A stretch of 64,000 nt of DNA from Chelonoidis abingdonii (Eukaryota; Chordata; Testudines; Testudinidae): NCBI RefSeq assembly GCF_003597395.2, contig NC_133790.1:24662200-24726199 (forward strand), in the 5' to 3' direction. The notes beneath the pieces were generated by a model that was not told the origin of the DNA, ran no database searches, and saw only the letters and a list, made by a program, of their open reading frames with translations. This document shows, one piece after another, positions 46,600 through 58,632 of this stretch (its first letter is position 1; every line of letters begins with the position of its first letter). The position numbers were made by a program, and so were the translations under genes.

Positions 46600-46707
46600 T
46601 CAATTTGTGTAATGACCCAGCCACTCCCAGTCTCTGTTCAAGCCAAAGTTAATGGTATCTAGTTTGCATATTAATTCAAGCTCAGCAGTTTCTCGTTGGA
46701 ATCTGTT
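46600..46707 (-). pseudogene. C-terminal fragment of Penelope-type GIY-YIG endonuclease
   Basis: About 35 codons plus the native stop. Contains NRFQRETAELELICKL and LNRDWEWLGHYT. The upstream codons of the open frame (to 46809) are arm sequence, not protein, so this is a fragment of the element's gene. Confidence 0.8.
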
Positions 46708-46741
46708 TTCTATGCATTCTATGCATTTCCATTCTATGCAT

Positions 46742-46779
46742 CTGATGAAGTGGGCTTTAGCCCATGAAAGCTTATGCTC
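46742..46779 (+). ncRNA. Hammerhead-like ribozyme motif, right arm
   Basis: CTGATGA (46742-46748), an extra A, stem II GTGGGC/GCCCAT with loop TTTA, GAAA (46766-46769), then AGC-TTAT-GCT and C at the expected cleavage position (46779). Same caveats as the left arm. Confidence 0.6.
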
Positions 46780-46871
46780 GAATAAATGTGTTAGTCTAAG
46801 GTGCCACAAGCACTCCTGTTCTTTTTGCGGATACAGGCTAACACAGCTGCTCCTCTGAAACCTTCTCTTTT

Positions 46872-49534
46872 TAGCATGTTAGCTCGAACAGAGATAGCTG
46901 TTGCCTCCAGCTGGCATTCCCACCTTCCAGCTCCAGAGCAGACACTCTCCGCTTGGAAAACGTTACCGAACAGCCGTTAGGAAACATCTTGGCTCAGGGA
47001 AAGCACAGCCTGAGATCCCAGCAGGGCTAGTACTGGGCTTCGTCTTCCCAAGGTTGCCAGACGAAGTAGTTTCCTGGAGTTTAAGGCAAGAGGGGACCAT
47101 CATGATTGTTTCGTACAGCCTCCTGCCTAACACACGTCCCAGAACATCAGCCGGTCGTTCCTGCACTGAGCTCCGTGACTTGGGGTTGAACTATATAGCG
47201 TATGTTTTAGAAATATTGGAGAAGTTTCTGTGTGTGGCTCTTTCAATGAAACCTTGAAAACCAAGGTCCTGTCTTGTCTGTATGGAATTAAATACCTAGG
47301 GCACTGGTTATGCTAAGGGTGGGATTTTGTCCCCATTCCTTTTTCCAAAATATCCCCTTCCTTTGCTTCCCCTGCTGTTGTGCGGTGTTTGAGGTGCCTC
47401 CAAACTGCGTGGATTGAAGCAGAGGTCCTGTAGAAATATGTGACTGGGTAGTTATAGACTGTATCCTTAATGCATTTGCACAAGAGGGCAGAGGTAAGGT
47501 TCTGTATAGAATTATCTCTTCCCCTGCTCCTCACCCCCCAACTTTAAAACATGCTGCCTGTGCGTCTTTGCACTGATTTTTAACGTAAGGTGCCTGTCCA
47601 GAGGGCTGGGTGGCTCAGCTCACTGGTTATGGGGCAGGGAATGTTCCATCTTGGTCATTGGCTCGTATCTGGCCCAGCTTGATAGTGACTGAATGTCGCT
47701 GGGTGTGAAGCGGGCTGGTGGTCTGTGGATAGTTCTTGGTGGGGAGGTGGCCAGGTTACAGAAGCCAGCCTCACCCATTGCCCAGCAGATTGAGAACACA
47801 CCCTTTGCGTTTCAGTAATACTTGCTAGGAAAGCATTATGGTTTGCGACTCCCTTTGAAGCAGGTGGCCTTGTCATACACGGGGGAAACCGAGGCCCAGG
47901 TGGTCTGAGTGGCTTGGCCACAGTCACAGAACAAGGTAGTGGCACAGCTAGGAGCAGAAACCAGGTCTTCTGACTCCCCGTCCTCTGTGCTCACCACTAG
48001 GCTGACTTTCCTGGGGACATGCAAACTGCTCAAGCACATCGGCTGGCGGAGTGTGTGTGCCCTTCTGCCAAACTTCTCTGCTTCAGGTTATCCCCTAGGC
48101 CCTGTGGGCTTTGATCTCTTGTCTTCTACCTACCCAGCCCCATAGCTCCCTCTCCTTATGGCTGGTTATGCGCTAGGTGAGGGCAGAGGTCATGCTACTG
48201 CTCTCTAGGGCTCTGCAGCTGCTTCTCTTCCAGGCTTCCCACACTATGGGCTCCTGAAGCCCCAGGGCCAGCCACACCTTTTGAATGCAGCAGCTCCAGC
48301 AAAGCGGGAGGCCCCAGGAAATGGGGTGCTGTAACCAGAGCAGCCAAAGAGCCGTGCAGTTTTGTCCACTGCTGCCTCCAGAGCGGAGCCAAGGTGTCTT
48401 GTTCCTGAGTGCAGGATCCTGCGAGGTGCTGAAGCCCCTTGCAGAAGGGACTGAGCCCTGCTAGAATCCGAGGACTGTCCCCGATTCCCACACCCTCCGA
48501 GTGTCTGTGTTTAACTGTGCGTCTCTGGCAAGGCTGTAGGAAACCAGCAGAGGTGGAAATGTCCCCAGTCCCTGTAATATCTAATGCTTACACGGCACCA
48601 ATCATGCAGAAGGCTTGCCAAAGCACTTCACAAACCACCATATATATGTAAAGAACCAGTGAGATGCAGCCTGCTCTGGGGTAGAGTCACCATGCTGTGC
48701 AGCACTGGGGAGAGGAGAGTTTAACCAAGGAGACCGAGGCAAGCCTTACCGTGGAAGAAATGCTAAGTGTGCTTTTATGTTCTCCTGGACAGACAGGACC
48801 TTGACCTTTAAGGCCTCATTGAAAAGATCAAGGCTCAGTAAGCAGCAGGGAATTCATTTATTGGAAGGGTTGAACCAGCTCTGCTAGTATTTGAACCTGT
48901 GACTCCAGGGAGTCAAGGTATTGAAAATTCAATACCTCAGCCACGAATCCCCATCCACACGGGGAACCACCATCTCTGGGCTGGCCTGTTCCAGTTCACA
49001 CTAGACCCCAGGATTTCAATGCAGCCGAATCACTGGCTGAAGATAACAGGATCCTTTTTACAATTAGGTTTAAACACCTCCTCCCTATTTTGTAACCCCT
49101 AAATTGGGTGTAACCCCCGTTTGCCAGGGCTGGATTTTCATCATGCCTTTTATCAGGGTATTTAGTCTTTAGAATTCAACTATATTCTCCTCTTTTGTCT
49201 GGTGCTGCATGTCTTCCACGGGGCCAGTGTAATCTCTGAGTCCCCTGCTCTGCCTGGCTCCCCTCATGCAGCCCACTATGGGTTTTCTGCATTGCTGCCT
49301 GCATGCGGAGATGTGGCCACACCACCCCCAGTTCCCCAGTCAGTCCTGCCTTGCCCACATACAGCACCTGCCCCTTCCTGTCCTGGCACCATCATGAGCA
49401 CCCAGGGCCTGATTTTCAGTGATCTGGAGTGCCCCTAACCCTCGGACGGTCAGTGGGAGCTGCAGGTTCTGAGCCCCTCTGAAACTCAGGCCTCTGGCAA
49501 CCTGGACAGTGTCATGGGGTGACTCAGGCCCTGT
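46872..49534. other. Intron 2 stretch
   Basis: Includes a minus-strand MIR-like relic at 47895-48010. No exon recognised. Confidence 0.4.
47895..48010 (-). repeat. MIR-like SINE relic
   Basis: GTGGCTTGGCCACAGTCACA then GGTAGTGGCACAGCTAGGAG, CAGGTCTTCTGACTCCC and GTGCTCACCACTAGGCTG, in minus-strand MIR order. Confidence 0.75.
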
Positions 49535-49790
49535 AAGGGTGTGTCTGCACCACAGCTGGCAGGGAGCGTTCCAGTCTGGGCAGACAGGCTGGGGCTAGCA
49601 GGGCTTGAGCTGGCTGGTGTGATAAAATTAGCAGTATGGACGTTGCGGCTTCTCACCCACCTGAGCTCCGGGGCAGGAGCAGCAACATTCACACTGTTAT
49701 TTTCAGTGTGCGAGTGTGAGCGAAGGTGGGTGGGTCTGTCTAGCCCTGGCTGGGAGGCCCGCTCCCACCTGCAGTGTAGGTGCCTGTGGG
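49535..49790. repeat. GC-rich palindromic MITE-like repeat
   Basis: Left GGTGTGTCTGCACCAC and right CCTGCAGTGTAGGTGCC are loosely inverted ends of the type seen at 58401. Inside are AGCTCCGGGGCAG-like tracts. Noncoding. Confidence 0.45.
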
Positions 49791-49799
49791 AACCGGGTG

Positions 49800-50430
49800 A
49801 AGGGGGAATTGTAATTGGTGATTGATGAACACCTGGAGGGCTTGATGGACATGATCTGCAACACCTGGGGAAAGTGTGGTCAGGTGGAAGAGGGAGTTTA
49901 GGAAGGGGAACAGAAGCCAGACAGGGGAAGGAGGCCTGGAGTGAGGAAGTGCTGGCCCCAGTTTAAGGATTGGGTCAGAGCAGACCCAGCGTGTGGGGGG
50001 TATAGCTTCAGGGGACCAGATCAACATCTGCAGTAGCCTGGGAAAAGGGCCAGGGCTCAAGGGAAGCTGATGCTGCGAGTTAGGGACTGGAAGAAAGCGC
50101 AGCAAACAGCCTCCAGGGGAGCGGTGCTCCTGAGGAAGGGACGGAGAGGCCAGGTGAGGAGGAGGTGAGAGAGCCTGACCCCAGCCGTGGAGGGACAGGT
50201 CGTTAAGTTGTGGACTTTGCTTGGTGGATGAGGCTGGGATGGGAGGGAAGCCGCAAAGGGGCAGCAGACCAGCTGGGCTTTCTTACGTTGGCTGGAACGT
50301 GGGGGAAGGACGCTGTGACACTGGAGGGGCGATGCTGTTCCAGAAAGAGCTGGATGTTAGGGGAGCCTGGCTGGAGGGCCAGGTCCCAATCGTGGGAGCC
50401 TGTCATGAAACCCACAAGAGCCGGCAGCCT
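49800..50430. repeat. Purine-rich block, likely dispersed element
   Basis: Strongly G/A-biased on the plus strand for about 600 bases (for example 49860-49960 and 50080-50200). It resembles GC-rich dispersed retroelement text known in turtles, but no ends or coding motifs are visible. Confidence 0.3.
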
Positions 50431-51539
50431 GCCACAGACCTGCTTATGCTGAATGAAGCATGCCAGCACTGAGCCTAGTGGGACACCCATTCACTGCCTC
50501 CCTTCCTTCCGCCCACGCTCTAGCCAGCCTCCTATGCAGATCTCCTGCCTGTCTGGGACAGCAGCTCCGGCCTGCTCTGAGCAGTAGTGTTCTGCCCTTC
50601 TGGAGCCGCTGTCATTGAGGATCTCCGAGCGCTTCCAGCACACTCTGGGAGCCAGGGCAAGGGCTTATGCCCACACTGCAGATGGGTAGCAGAGGCAGAG
50701 CGGTTCAGAGCGAGCTGTCTGACCCGTACCATGTCCAGGGCAGACTCACAAATGGAACCCAGGAGTCCTAACTTCTAGCTCCCCGCTCAAACCACACTTG
50801 GGACCGGATTCAGCGTGGACAGCTCCCACTAGGCTACATTCAGCCTTAAAGGAAGCAGGCAAAACTCCCACTGGAGTTACTGCCACCCCTCTCTGGCTGG
50901 CAGGGAAGAGCACAGTATGATGGGGGAGCTTCCAAAGACAGGCCAGTGCTGCAGGCCAGACAACCCGAGAGGAAAACGATTGCCTGGAGTTCAACTCTTC
51001 GCCCCCCCCCATGAGCGAGCCCTTCACCTTCTCTGTGCCGGAAATGAGGACTCTCTTTGCTCTCCAGCCACGGTGGCTGTCGCTCTTTGGCCTCCCAGTT
51101 CTTTGGCAAGTCACTTGCCTGCTGTTTGCCTCACTTTCCTGGCTGGTGATATGAGGCTGGAGTACTTGGGCTGCCTCCCAAGGCGGCTGGGCAGGGTAGC
51201 TAACGATGCTGCTCTGTGGGATGGCCGGGCTTGCTAGAGGCCAGGCTTCCTGTCTTGGGGAAGTGTGTGTTTGAGCCATACATCAGGTGTGGTGGCAGCG
51301 GTGGGGAGGAGACTGTGGCTAGAGGCCAGAAAAGGGAAGCAAGCTGTCTTCCACTCTTCCCCATGAAAATGGAAAAGATTGATGCACGTCACCAGAGTGT
51401 CCACCAGGGGGAGGAATTGCTTCACTAATTGACTGAGTCCTGCTGTAATAGTGAACTGCGGAGTGGCGAGATTTCTCACGGCTGGGAAATGTGGGGTTGC
51501 ATATTCAGCGGTGAGGTGGCTCTGCGATGCCACAGCAGC

Positions 51540-51660
51540 TAGAGGCAGTGCTGTCTAGTGGTTAGGGCCCAGCAGCTATAGTTAGGACCTTTCCTGACCA
51601 CGCTACCGATTCGCTATAGGAACCAGGGCAAGTTGCTCAGGCTAAAATGGTCATGTGTCT
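51540..51660 (+). repeat. MIR-like SINE relic
   Basis: GTGCTGTCTAGTGGTTAGGG (tRNA-like head) followed by ACCAGGGCAAGTTGCTCAGG. Confidence 0.55.
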
Positions 51661-52504
51661 TCTTCGCCTGGGACACCTCACGCCTGATAGTCACAGGTGC
51701 TGAGCACCCACAGCTCCCATAGACTTTGGCTGGAGTGTGGGTGCTCAGCACTTCTGTAACACAGCCCCACAGCATCTCCGGTTTGGTAGCTGCTCCGTGG
51801 GCTCTTCTGAAGATGTAGGTTTGCTCCTTCCATGCTTCAGACTCCCATCTCTGTGCTTCAGAGCCATTAATCCAAGGGGTTATGGGAGGGCCAAGCCTTG
51901 TCCTGCCGTGACGTAGCCACCGACAAGCTCTCTCAAGGGCTTGAAATGTGTTAAAACTAATGGGAATGCATTGATAAATATCCTTCTAACTACACTCTGC
52001 AGGGCAGGGCCTGCCTGGCTGGAGAACCCCACCAGGGCTGGCCTGGCATTAATTCCCCAGGCAATGCCAGGGGCAGGGCTGGACCAAGGCAGTCCAGAGT
52101 CCTGGCACATGATTAGGTGGGGCCTCCCCATGGCTCCATCCCCACCACTTGGAGTAGCCCCCTTCCCCTCTCAGAGGCATGGCAAATGCCATGGGCTCTC
52201 TCTTCTCCTCATAGGAGTGATAGCAGGACCCCCATTCCATGGATGGGAGAGAAATAATGACAAGAACAGGGGTCCATTCTTTCCCTCACAGGCAGGGGGT
52301 TCCCTTGATACTTACCTCAGCATCTGGAGTGTGTCTGGTTGCTGCTTTCCTTCCCCTACCCCACAGAGTCCTTAGTCAGAGTGGTGTGGGTGTGGTTTTC
52401 CAGAGCAGCGGGTCTGGGAGTTCACACTTCATTGAGGTACAGAGTGTAGTTCACACCTCTCCAAGCTATTGTTTCGGGCTCTCGGCAGACTCAGGTGGAT
52501 AGGA

Positions 52505-52660
52505 ATAAATCAGTTATGCTCAAGTCACATTTTCAGGCTTTTCTGCTCGAATCTGAAGGCTGGAGACTTTTGTTTTAAAGTGAAAACTGCAATTCTGATG
52601 CAGTCACGACTGCAGGAGCTGGGACTGTAGGTGTGGGCTCGGCTAAGGCACGCATGCCAG
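52505..52660 (-). repeat. Dispersed repeat copy B (diverged)
   Basis: AGTCACATTTTCAGGCTTTTC and CAGTCACGACTGCAGGAGCT align with copy A (TCACATTTTCAAGCTTTTC and AGTCACATGACTCCAGGAGC) at 23048 and 23121. Confidence 0.6.
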
Positions 52661-53832
52661 CTTCAAGCCCTCTGGAGTAGGGGTAAGAACTGAACTTGTC
52701 AAAGCCTAACCCGAGTTCAGTTTCTCTTCTAAATTTTGCCCCAGCACCAGCTGGATCAGCCTGTGGAGCCCTGTGTTAGAATGGACTGGAATCTGACGTA
52801 GGACGGTGCCTTTCCCACTGTGCGGTCCCAAAGCGCTTGCCTTGTCAGGGGAGACTGCGTTTGTAGGGCCCACCCAGCAAGATGCTAAACACCCTCAACT
52901 GCCATTGATCACGGTGTGAGCTGAGAGCTCTTGTGCACCCTGCTGGATGGGACCCCTAATGGCTTGTAGTAGCTCAGCCATTAGAGAGAAATGTGCCTTT
53001 ATGATGGTTCTTAGCACTGACTTTGACAGGTGCGCGCTCTCTCTCTCATCACAAGGGTGGGTCAGGATTTCAGATGTGTGAGCAGGGCATAGAGAGGTAA
53101 ATAGACCAGGCCAGGGTCTCGTGGCGAGTCACTGCTACATGTGGTGCAGAACCCAGGTCTGCAATAGCTCAGAGTGCTTGGCAAGTTACAATCTGCTTTA
53201 GAGGGAATTCTCCCCACCTCTCCCCTCAATGAGCAGTGGGGTTTTTAACTTCTGCCAGCACAGCAACCTGAGACAGAAAGATGGGATCTTGGTTAGTATC
53301 TTGTCTACATGAGATCAGAAAGCAGCTGTTTGGCTCTGCATATTTCCAAGGCAATGAACCTTTCCTTAATGCTGAAGCTCCCTTTGTAGGAAATCTATCA
53401 ATGCAGCTGTAGTAGCCTCAGGGGTGAGAGTGGAGAGATTTCTTTCTATATGCATGTAATGGTCTACAAGTAATTAGAGATGCTATAATAAAATTTCCAA
53501 TTCATACTCAGCACTGGTCCACAGGGTCATGACATTTACTTGGAGTGTGTTTTTCATCCACTAGATATCTCTGAGCTGTATAGAGTTTCAGGTGTGATTG
53601 GGTCCTGGTAAACAACATGAGACAAAGCTGGAACTTAAGCTGTGTGGAAGCCTGTTTACATGTGCCAGTAGGTGGTAGCAGGTTTCTTTCTTAAGTGCCT
53701 CCTCTGTAGGACGGTCTGTGATTTCATGGCACAGGGGACAGGCTTTCCTGTTGATGTCTTCTGAGACTGATTTGCAGTCAGCTCTCAGGATGCTTCTCCC
53801 TCCCTCAGCCCTCTCCTGTCTCTCATCTCTAG

Positions 53833-53983
53833 GAAATCACCCCTGGCCAGCTGAGCCTGGAGGACCTTCTGGAAATGACTGATGACCAGGTCTGTGAGAC
53901 GGTGGAGAAGTTTGGGGCCAACAGCGAGGAGTGTGCCCGGCTGAATGCCTCCCTCTCCTGCCTCAGGAGCGTCCACAAATCAG
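53833..53983 (+). CDS. KSR2: KSR2 coding exon 3 (SAM-like part of CA1)
   Basis: 151 bases between the acceptor cctctcctgtctctcatctctag and the donor CAG|GTGAGG. It enters in phase 0 and leaves one base into a codon. It encodes EITPGQLSLEDLLEMTDDQV, then CETVEKFGANSEECARLNAS and LSCLRSVHKS. The LSLEDLLEMTD and GAN.EECARLNASLSCLR helices are the SAM-like end of the KSR2 CA1 region. The next KSR2 exon, expected to begin with the NLSKQDW segment, was not found in the remaining 10 kb, so the gene continues past the window. The reading frame is intact. Confidence 0.95.
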
Positions 53984-53991
53984 GTGAGGAA

Positions 53992-56139
53992 GGGCTATGC
54001 AGAGCTCGCTGCTTCTGCTAGGTCCTGTGGGCTCACTCATCTGCTGAGGAGTCCTCTGACTCTCTTTTAGAGATTTAAGTTTTCCTTCTCTGGGTCCCCT
54101 TTGCTCCCTCACCCTTGTATTGACCCCACCTTGCTCCTGGCTGAGTGTGAGTCCCATGGTCAGTCTAATCAATGTTAGTCCTGAGCTGGCTGGAGGGGAT
54201 GGGCCTGCTGTCACTTCATCCCCCACCAACACCGCCCAGGTGAGCGTCAAAGGAGCTTTCCATCCAGGTCCTATGGTCTCTGGCACCTGGGGCATCACTT
54301 GTTGTCTTGGTTGGCAGCCTCAGCAGTTGCCAGTGGGGTTATGGTGCATGGACTAGAATATATATAGTTAGCACCTACCTTTGGGGGGGTTCAAAACCCT
54401 ATAGATTCACTATGAGTCTTCATTGAATTCTGTAGGTTTTTAGCGGGTTTCCTATATAATCTTTGCATCCTCCCTATTAAATTCCATGTGACTCTTCCAC
54501 AGTGGGCAATGGGCAGTGGAGTGCAAACTGCCCCTCTCTCCCTTAGAGGCAAGTCCCTGAAGGCCAAAGTGGGGACATGGAGCAGCGCGGGGGAAGCTCC
54601 CGTGGCCTGTGTCCATGCCGTGAATAAGCAGAGACCTTCAGTCTCTAAAGCTGTCAGTCTGGCCCCTCTCCCTCACACATGGGGGAGATGATGGTGAGGG
54701 AATGCTCTGCCAAACTCTCTGAATGGGGTGGATCAGTGACTTGCACGTGAGTGGAGATGCCAGGGGCATGTCTGACATGGGAGTGTGTGGCCTGGCGTGA
54801 CCCTTGCCTGTGCTGGGAACTGTTCTTGTCTTACCAAGCTGATGTCTTCACGTTTTGCCTTTCCTTCTGGATATTTTCTGCTCCCTTTTGGGATATGAGG
54901 ATCCAGACTGAGAGAGAGACACATGTGCCATCTGGGAGCAAAGCACTTGGTAATCAAAAGTTATGGCAATACAAATACAAGGAGGCCTGAGGCCATCTGT
55001 CTCTCACAGCTTTGACCGCTCAGAAGGGGCCGGTCCTGGCTTCAGCTCACCAGAGACCAGGTTGGTAGCACAGTATGAATCCAGAGTCAGATCTGGGTCC
55101 GAACTACCTCAAAGCTCAGGGGTGACTTGTCCCCGGGGTGCTGGACCATCTCTAGTCTGGATGTTTGTGAAATGCCCAGGACGTACTTCTGATTTGGCCA
55201 ACACCATGTTGAAATGTGTATCTCTGCCAGGGATGCTGTTTTCCAGCCTTGTCACGGTCCTGTGTGAGCTCAGGCAAGTTGCTTAGGCCCAGATCCTTCA
55301 AACGCTTGGCTTGACACTGAGTTTTCTGAGGGAGGTCATGAAGGGTGATCTTGGGCTCATGTGCATATGTCTCCTGCTGGGAGAACTCACCTATCCGTCT
55401 TGCAAGGCTCGGAAGTTTGCATTGTCAATGTTGGCAAAGCAATTTTGCATCTTTGGTGATGTGCTAGAAGGACCAAGTATCCTTCCAGGGCAGTTAGCCA
55501 TGTTGAGGCTGTTAAGTACAAGCGTGCTGCTCCAACAGGGCTAGGGGAAAATCTCCCCCCAGCTTGCTCTCTGCCTGGTGGGGTTCTCTGCACTTAGTGG
55601 GAAGAAGGAACTATCACGTTGTAAGGAGACACTATTTAGCAACATCAGTCTTGGGTACATTTGTGCTCCAAGCCTCCTTCCTCTGTCCAGCAGAGGGCCC
55701 CAGAGGTCCTTGAGAATGCGATCGCTGCTGGTGGAGCACCGAGTCCCTTTCTATGAGGATGTGATACCCCTGCAATCTTCATCCACAGCAGGCTAACGAA
55801 TGAATAAATGTGGAGCCAGGCTGCCTGAGAAACTAGAGGGGTTTTGCTGGAGCTGAGGTTTCCCCCTAAAATGCAAAGGCCAAATCCAGCCTTTGCTTTG
55901 CATTCAGTGGGTGTCTCTGGACTTGCACGCACCAGTGCTGAATTTAGCCTCAGATCTTTACCTAAAACAAGTCTTGTAGTCCTAATCAGAAGCTTCATGC
56001 TGGGCCTGATCCTCCAGGCCCTCCTATGAGTTCTTGGCCGTTTGCCTGCGTCGGGCCTGCAGGCTGGGCCTCCCTGTTCTTCAGCTGGCAATGAGTTTGG
56101 GCCCAAGACTGAAGGCCTCCATGTCCAGTACGTCCATTA
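53992..56139. other. Intron 3 stretch, nothing identified
   Basis: No exon or clear repeat recognised; open frames are short and featureless. Confidence 0.4.
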
Positions 56140-56470
56140 TTGAACTGCAGCTGCTATTCTTAGTTTATGTTCAGTCCTCTTTCCCATGAAATTCCACTTG
56201 TCTCAACAATGTCTGGTGGTAGAGAGTTCCACAGGGTAACTGAGTAAAACGGTATTTCCTTTTACATGTTTGAAAGGTATCTTCTTAATTTCAGTGAGTG
56301 TTGCCACAAATCACAGCCCTGCACGACCTTCTCTGCCCCATTCATTCTCTTATATATCTAGATCTCCTTAAAACTAAAGAGACCCAGCCTTTTAAATCTG
56401 TTCTTGTAGGGAATCTCCTTAGTGCCTCAGTTTCTCTTCCCTCCTGTGAACAGCACCTATAGCTTCTACT
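56140..56470 (-). mobile_element. Old CR1-type LINE 3' fragment
   Basis: Plus-strand text TCTGGTGGTAGAGAGTTCCA then CAGGGTAACTGAGTAAAACGG and AAAACTAAAGAGACCCAGCC matches the minus strand of a CR1-family ORF2 end. More diverged than the copies at 14.9 and 36.7 kb. Confidence 0.6.
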
Positions 56471-57334
56471 AGTAGCATGTACTTCCTGCTCAGATTAGCC
56501 CAAGAGGTTAATTCTGCAGAGACACCCTCTGGTGCCTGGAGCAGTGCTCCAGTGACTCATGGTGTCTGAAGGGGGCGTCTGGCCAGTTACCTCAGTAAAG
56601 GAGGCCAGTCTGTGGCTCCCTGTCTCATCTCTCACTCGGGTTTGGTCAGCTTCTTTCTCTCTGATTTCCAGTATTTCGTTTGCACCCGCCACGTGTCACG
56701 TGGTGCAGTCCAGCAGTGGACGTGCCAGAAGTCAGTGGGCACTGCTCCGTACTACGTGTAAATTACTGCCCAGGGCCACCCCACAGCAGCAGGCCAGTGA
56801 CAGAATTGTGAATAGAACCGCAGTCTCCTGACTCCCAGTCCAGGGCCCTGCCCAGGCAGAGCCATGACTCTGCTTTGCCAAGAGAGCTGGCATACGGACG
56901 CCGCTAGCAATTATTCTGCCAGTTCCTCACCCTTGCTGACGCCCAGTAAAAGGCTGCACTGAGCTGGTGCTACCCATGACCAGATGAGCCCTGCCCGAAG
57001 ATGTGTGCCTGCCCTGGGGTCTCTGCCATATAAGGCAATGGAAGCGGAAGGCGAACTGGCACAGGTTGCGTTGGTGGTAGTGGCACCAGGCAATACGTAG
57101 CACGCCTTTTGAAGCGGCCACAGGAGCCCCCACCCTAGCAATCTAGCAGTTGGAGTTTTTGCTGCCTTCCTTAAATCTGTGATCCCTGGGCCAGGAGGAG
57201 TTCCCTGTTGTGTAAATGGTGGAGGACAGCTGTGACCGGCACGTGCACTGGGAGCAGGAGAAATGTGATGGACACGCTTGTCTCAAAGGAGAAACATCTC
57301 TCCCTCTTGCGGCAATACTAACAAGGTCCCAGAA

Positions 57335-57620
57335 CATAGCTGATTCAGGGCCAGCCAGAGGTGGGAGAAAGTGGGGCAATTTACGTCAGTCCCCGGGCCC
57401 CACAGGGGCCCCCACAAGAGTTTTTTGGGGCCCCTGGAGCGGGGTCCTTCACTCGCTCCAGTGGCCCCAGAAAACTCTCGCAGGGCCCAGGCCCCCGGGA
57501 GTGTCTTCTGCTCTGGGTCTTCGGTGGCGGGTCCGGAGCAGAAGGACACCCCCCCACCCCACCGCTGAATTACCACCAAAGACCCCAGGCCCCCTGAATC
57601 CTCTGGGCGGCCCTGAACTG
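57335..57620. repeat. GC-rich dispersed repeat with foldback
   Basis: CCCGGGCCCCACAGGGGCCC near 57391 and GGGCCCAGGCCCCCGGGAG near 57484 are roughly inverted. Overlapping open frames on both strands reflect composition. Family unnamed. Confidence 0.45.
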
Positions 57621-58400
57621 ATTGGGTAGTGCTCACCCAGCTTCCTTCCTCAGCCAGGTCCCTGTCCCCATCGGGAGGGCTTTCCGCCCCCATGTGCCAT
57701 GCATCCTCTCGGCTGACTTGTCCCCTGCTGACAAGCTGATGGGTTTACTCTTATACAAGGTTCCTGCAAAGCTTTCCCGCTCCCGGCCTGGGAAGGTCTT
57801 TGCTCCATTTCCCTCTCCTGGGGAAGGAGCCAGAGTTCTGACCCACAAACGCTGCTGATCTCAGGGACTCGCTGCTGACTCAGAGGCCCTGGGCTGCTGC
57901 GCTGACTCTGGAGTCCCTTCCGGCACCTGGCAGGGAGCAGGAACCAGTGGCTGTCTCTGGGCAGCCTTTTAAGGGTAATCCTATGGGAGTCTGGGGGAAG
58001 GCAAGGAAAAGCCAGTACAACTTGCTCCTGCATTCTCCAGAGGGGCATGGCCTGTAACCCTCCAGTCCCTCCCAAAGTTGGCCCCTGGCTGTCGTCCTGC
58101 TGGGTTGTGCAGACTCAGAGTCCCCAGCCCCAGGGATGGGATGAGCTGGTATCATTTTGGCTGCACATTCTCCCCCTGCTTTCATTGGGGGTGCTGGGAA
58201 GACAGCCATGTGGGGAGGAAAAGCGTGATCTGCCTCACTGTATCTGTTGCTTCCTTCCTAGCATCCCTCTTTGGCGTCTCTCTGACAGCTGGCGGGTGCA
58301 CTGCGCAGGCTCTCTGGGTGGCAGCAGAGGTACCCTGGGATAATGAAGCTTTCTTGGGCGATGAGTTGGAGCGCGGCAAAGTTGCAGCTCCCTTGAGGTT

Positions 58401-58632
58401 CGTCTACTCTGCAGTTTGACACCCGCAGTTGGCTCATGCCGGCTGCCTCGGGCTTGCAGGGCTCAGGTGCAAGGGCTGTTTAATTGTAATGTACACGGTC
58501 AGGCTCTGGGACCCTCCCACCCTGCAGAGTCCCTGAGCCCAACTACCTACAGTGCAGCTAAACAGCCCCTTAGCCTTAGTCAGCTGGCCCGGGTCAGCCG
58601 CGGGTTTTAATTGCAGTGTAGGCGCACCCATA
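58401..58632. mobile_element. Palindromic MITE-like element
   Basis: Left CGTCTACTCTGCAGTTTGAC plus ACCCGCAGTTGGCTC and right GGGTCAGCCGCGGGTTTTAA plus TTGCAGTGTAGGCG are inverted. An inner pair, GGGCTGTTTAATTGTAATGT against ACAGTGCAGCTAAACAGCCC, is also inverted. 232 bp, noncoding. Confidence 0.7.

Larger units (their letters stand above)
46309..46861 (-). mobile_element. Truncated Penelope-like element with inverted arms, 10-bp target duplication
   Basis: Flanked by a perfect duplication CTTCTCTTTT (46299-46308 and 46862-46871). The left arm (about 46309-46410) and right arm (about 46725-46861) are inverted copies (AAAAAGAACAGGAGTCCTTG versus CACTCCTGTTCTTTTTGCGG). The interior carries the 3' UTR and, on the minus strand (46707-46600), the end of a reading frame with FQRETAELELICKLDTIN and GLNRDWEWLGHYT. 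I recognise this as the C-terminus of the GIY-YIG endonuclease of Penelope-like elements. All else of the RT/endonuclease gene is lost by 5' truncation. Both arms carry hammerhead-like cores. Confidence 0.88.
45483..53832 (+). other. KSR2: KSR2 intron 2 (8.35 kb)
   Basis: GTAAGG to CATCTCTAG. It contains a Penelope-like insertion, MIR-like relics, a MITE-like block near 49.54 kb and a purine-rich block at about 49.8-50.4 kb. No recognisable exon within. Confidence 0.9.
50431..53832. other. Intron 2 stretch
   Basis: Includes GACTTCA-like text at 50796-50880, a MIR-like relic at about 51540-51660, a foldback (AGGTGCTGAGCACCCA/GGGTGCTCAGCACTT) at 51690-51752, a diverged repeat copy near 52505-52660, and a conserved-looking AT-rich block at about 53330-53520. 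Confidence 0.4.
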
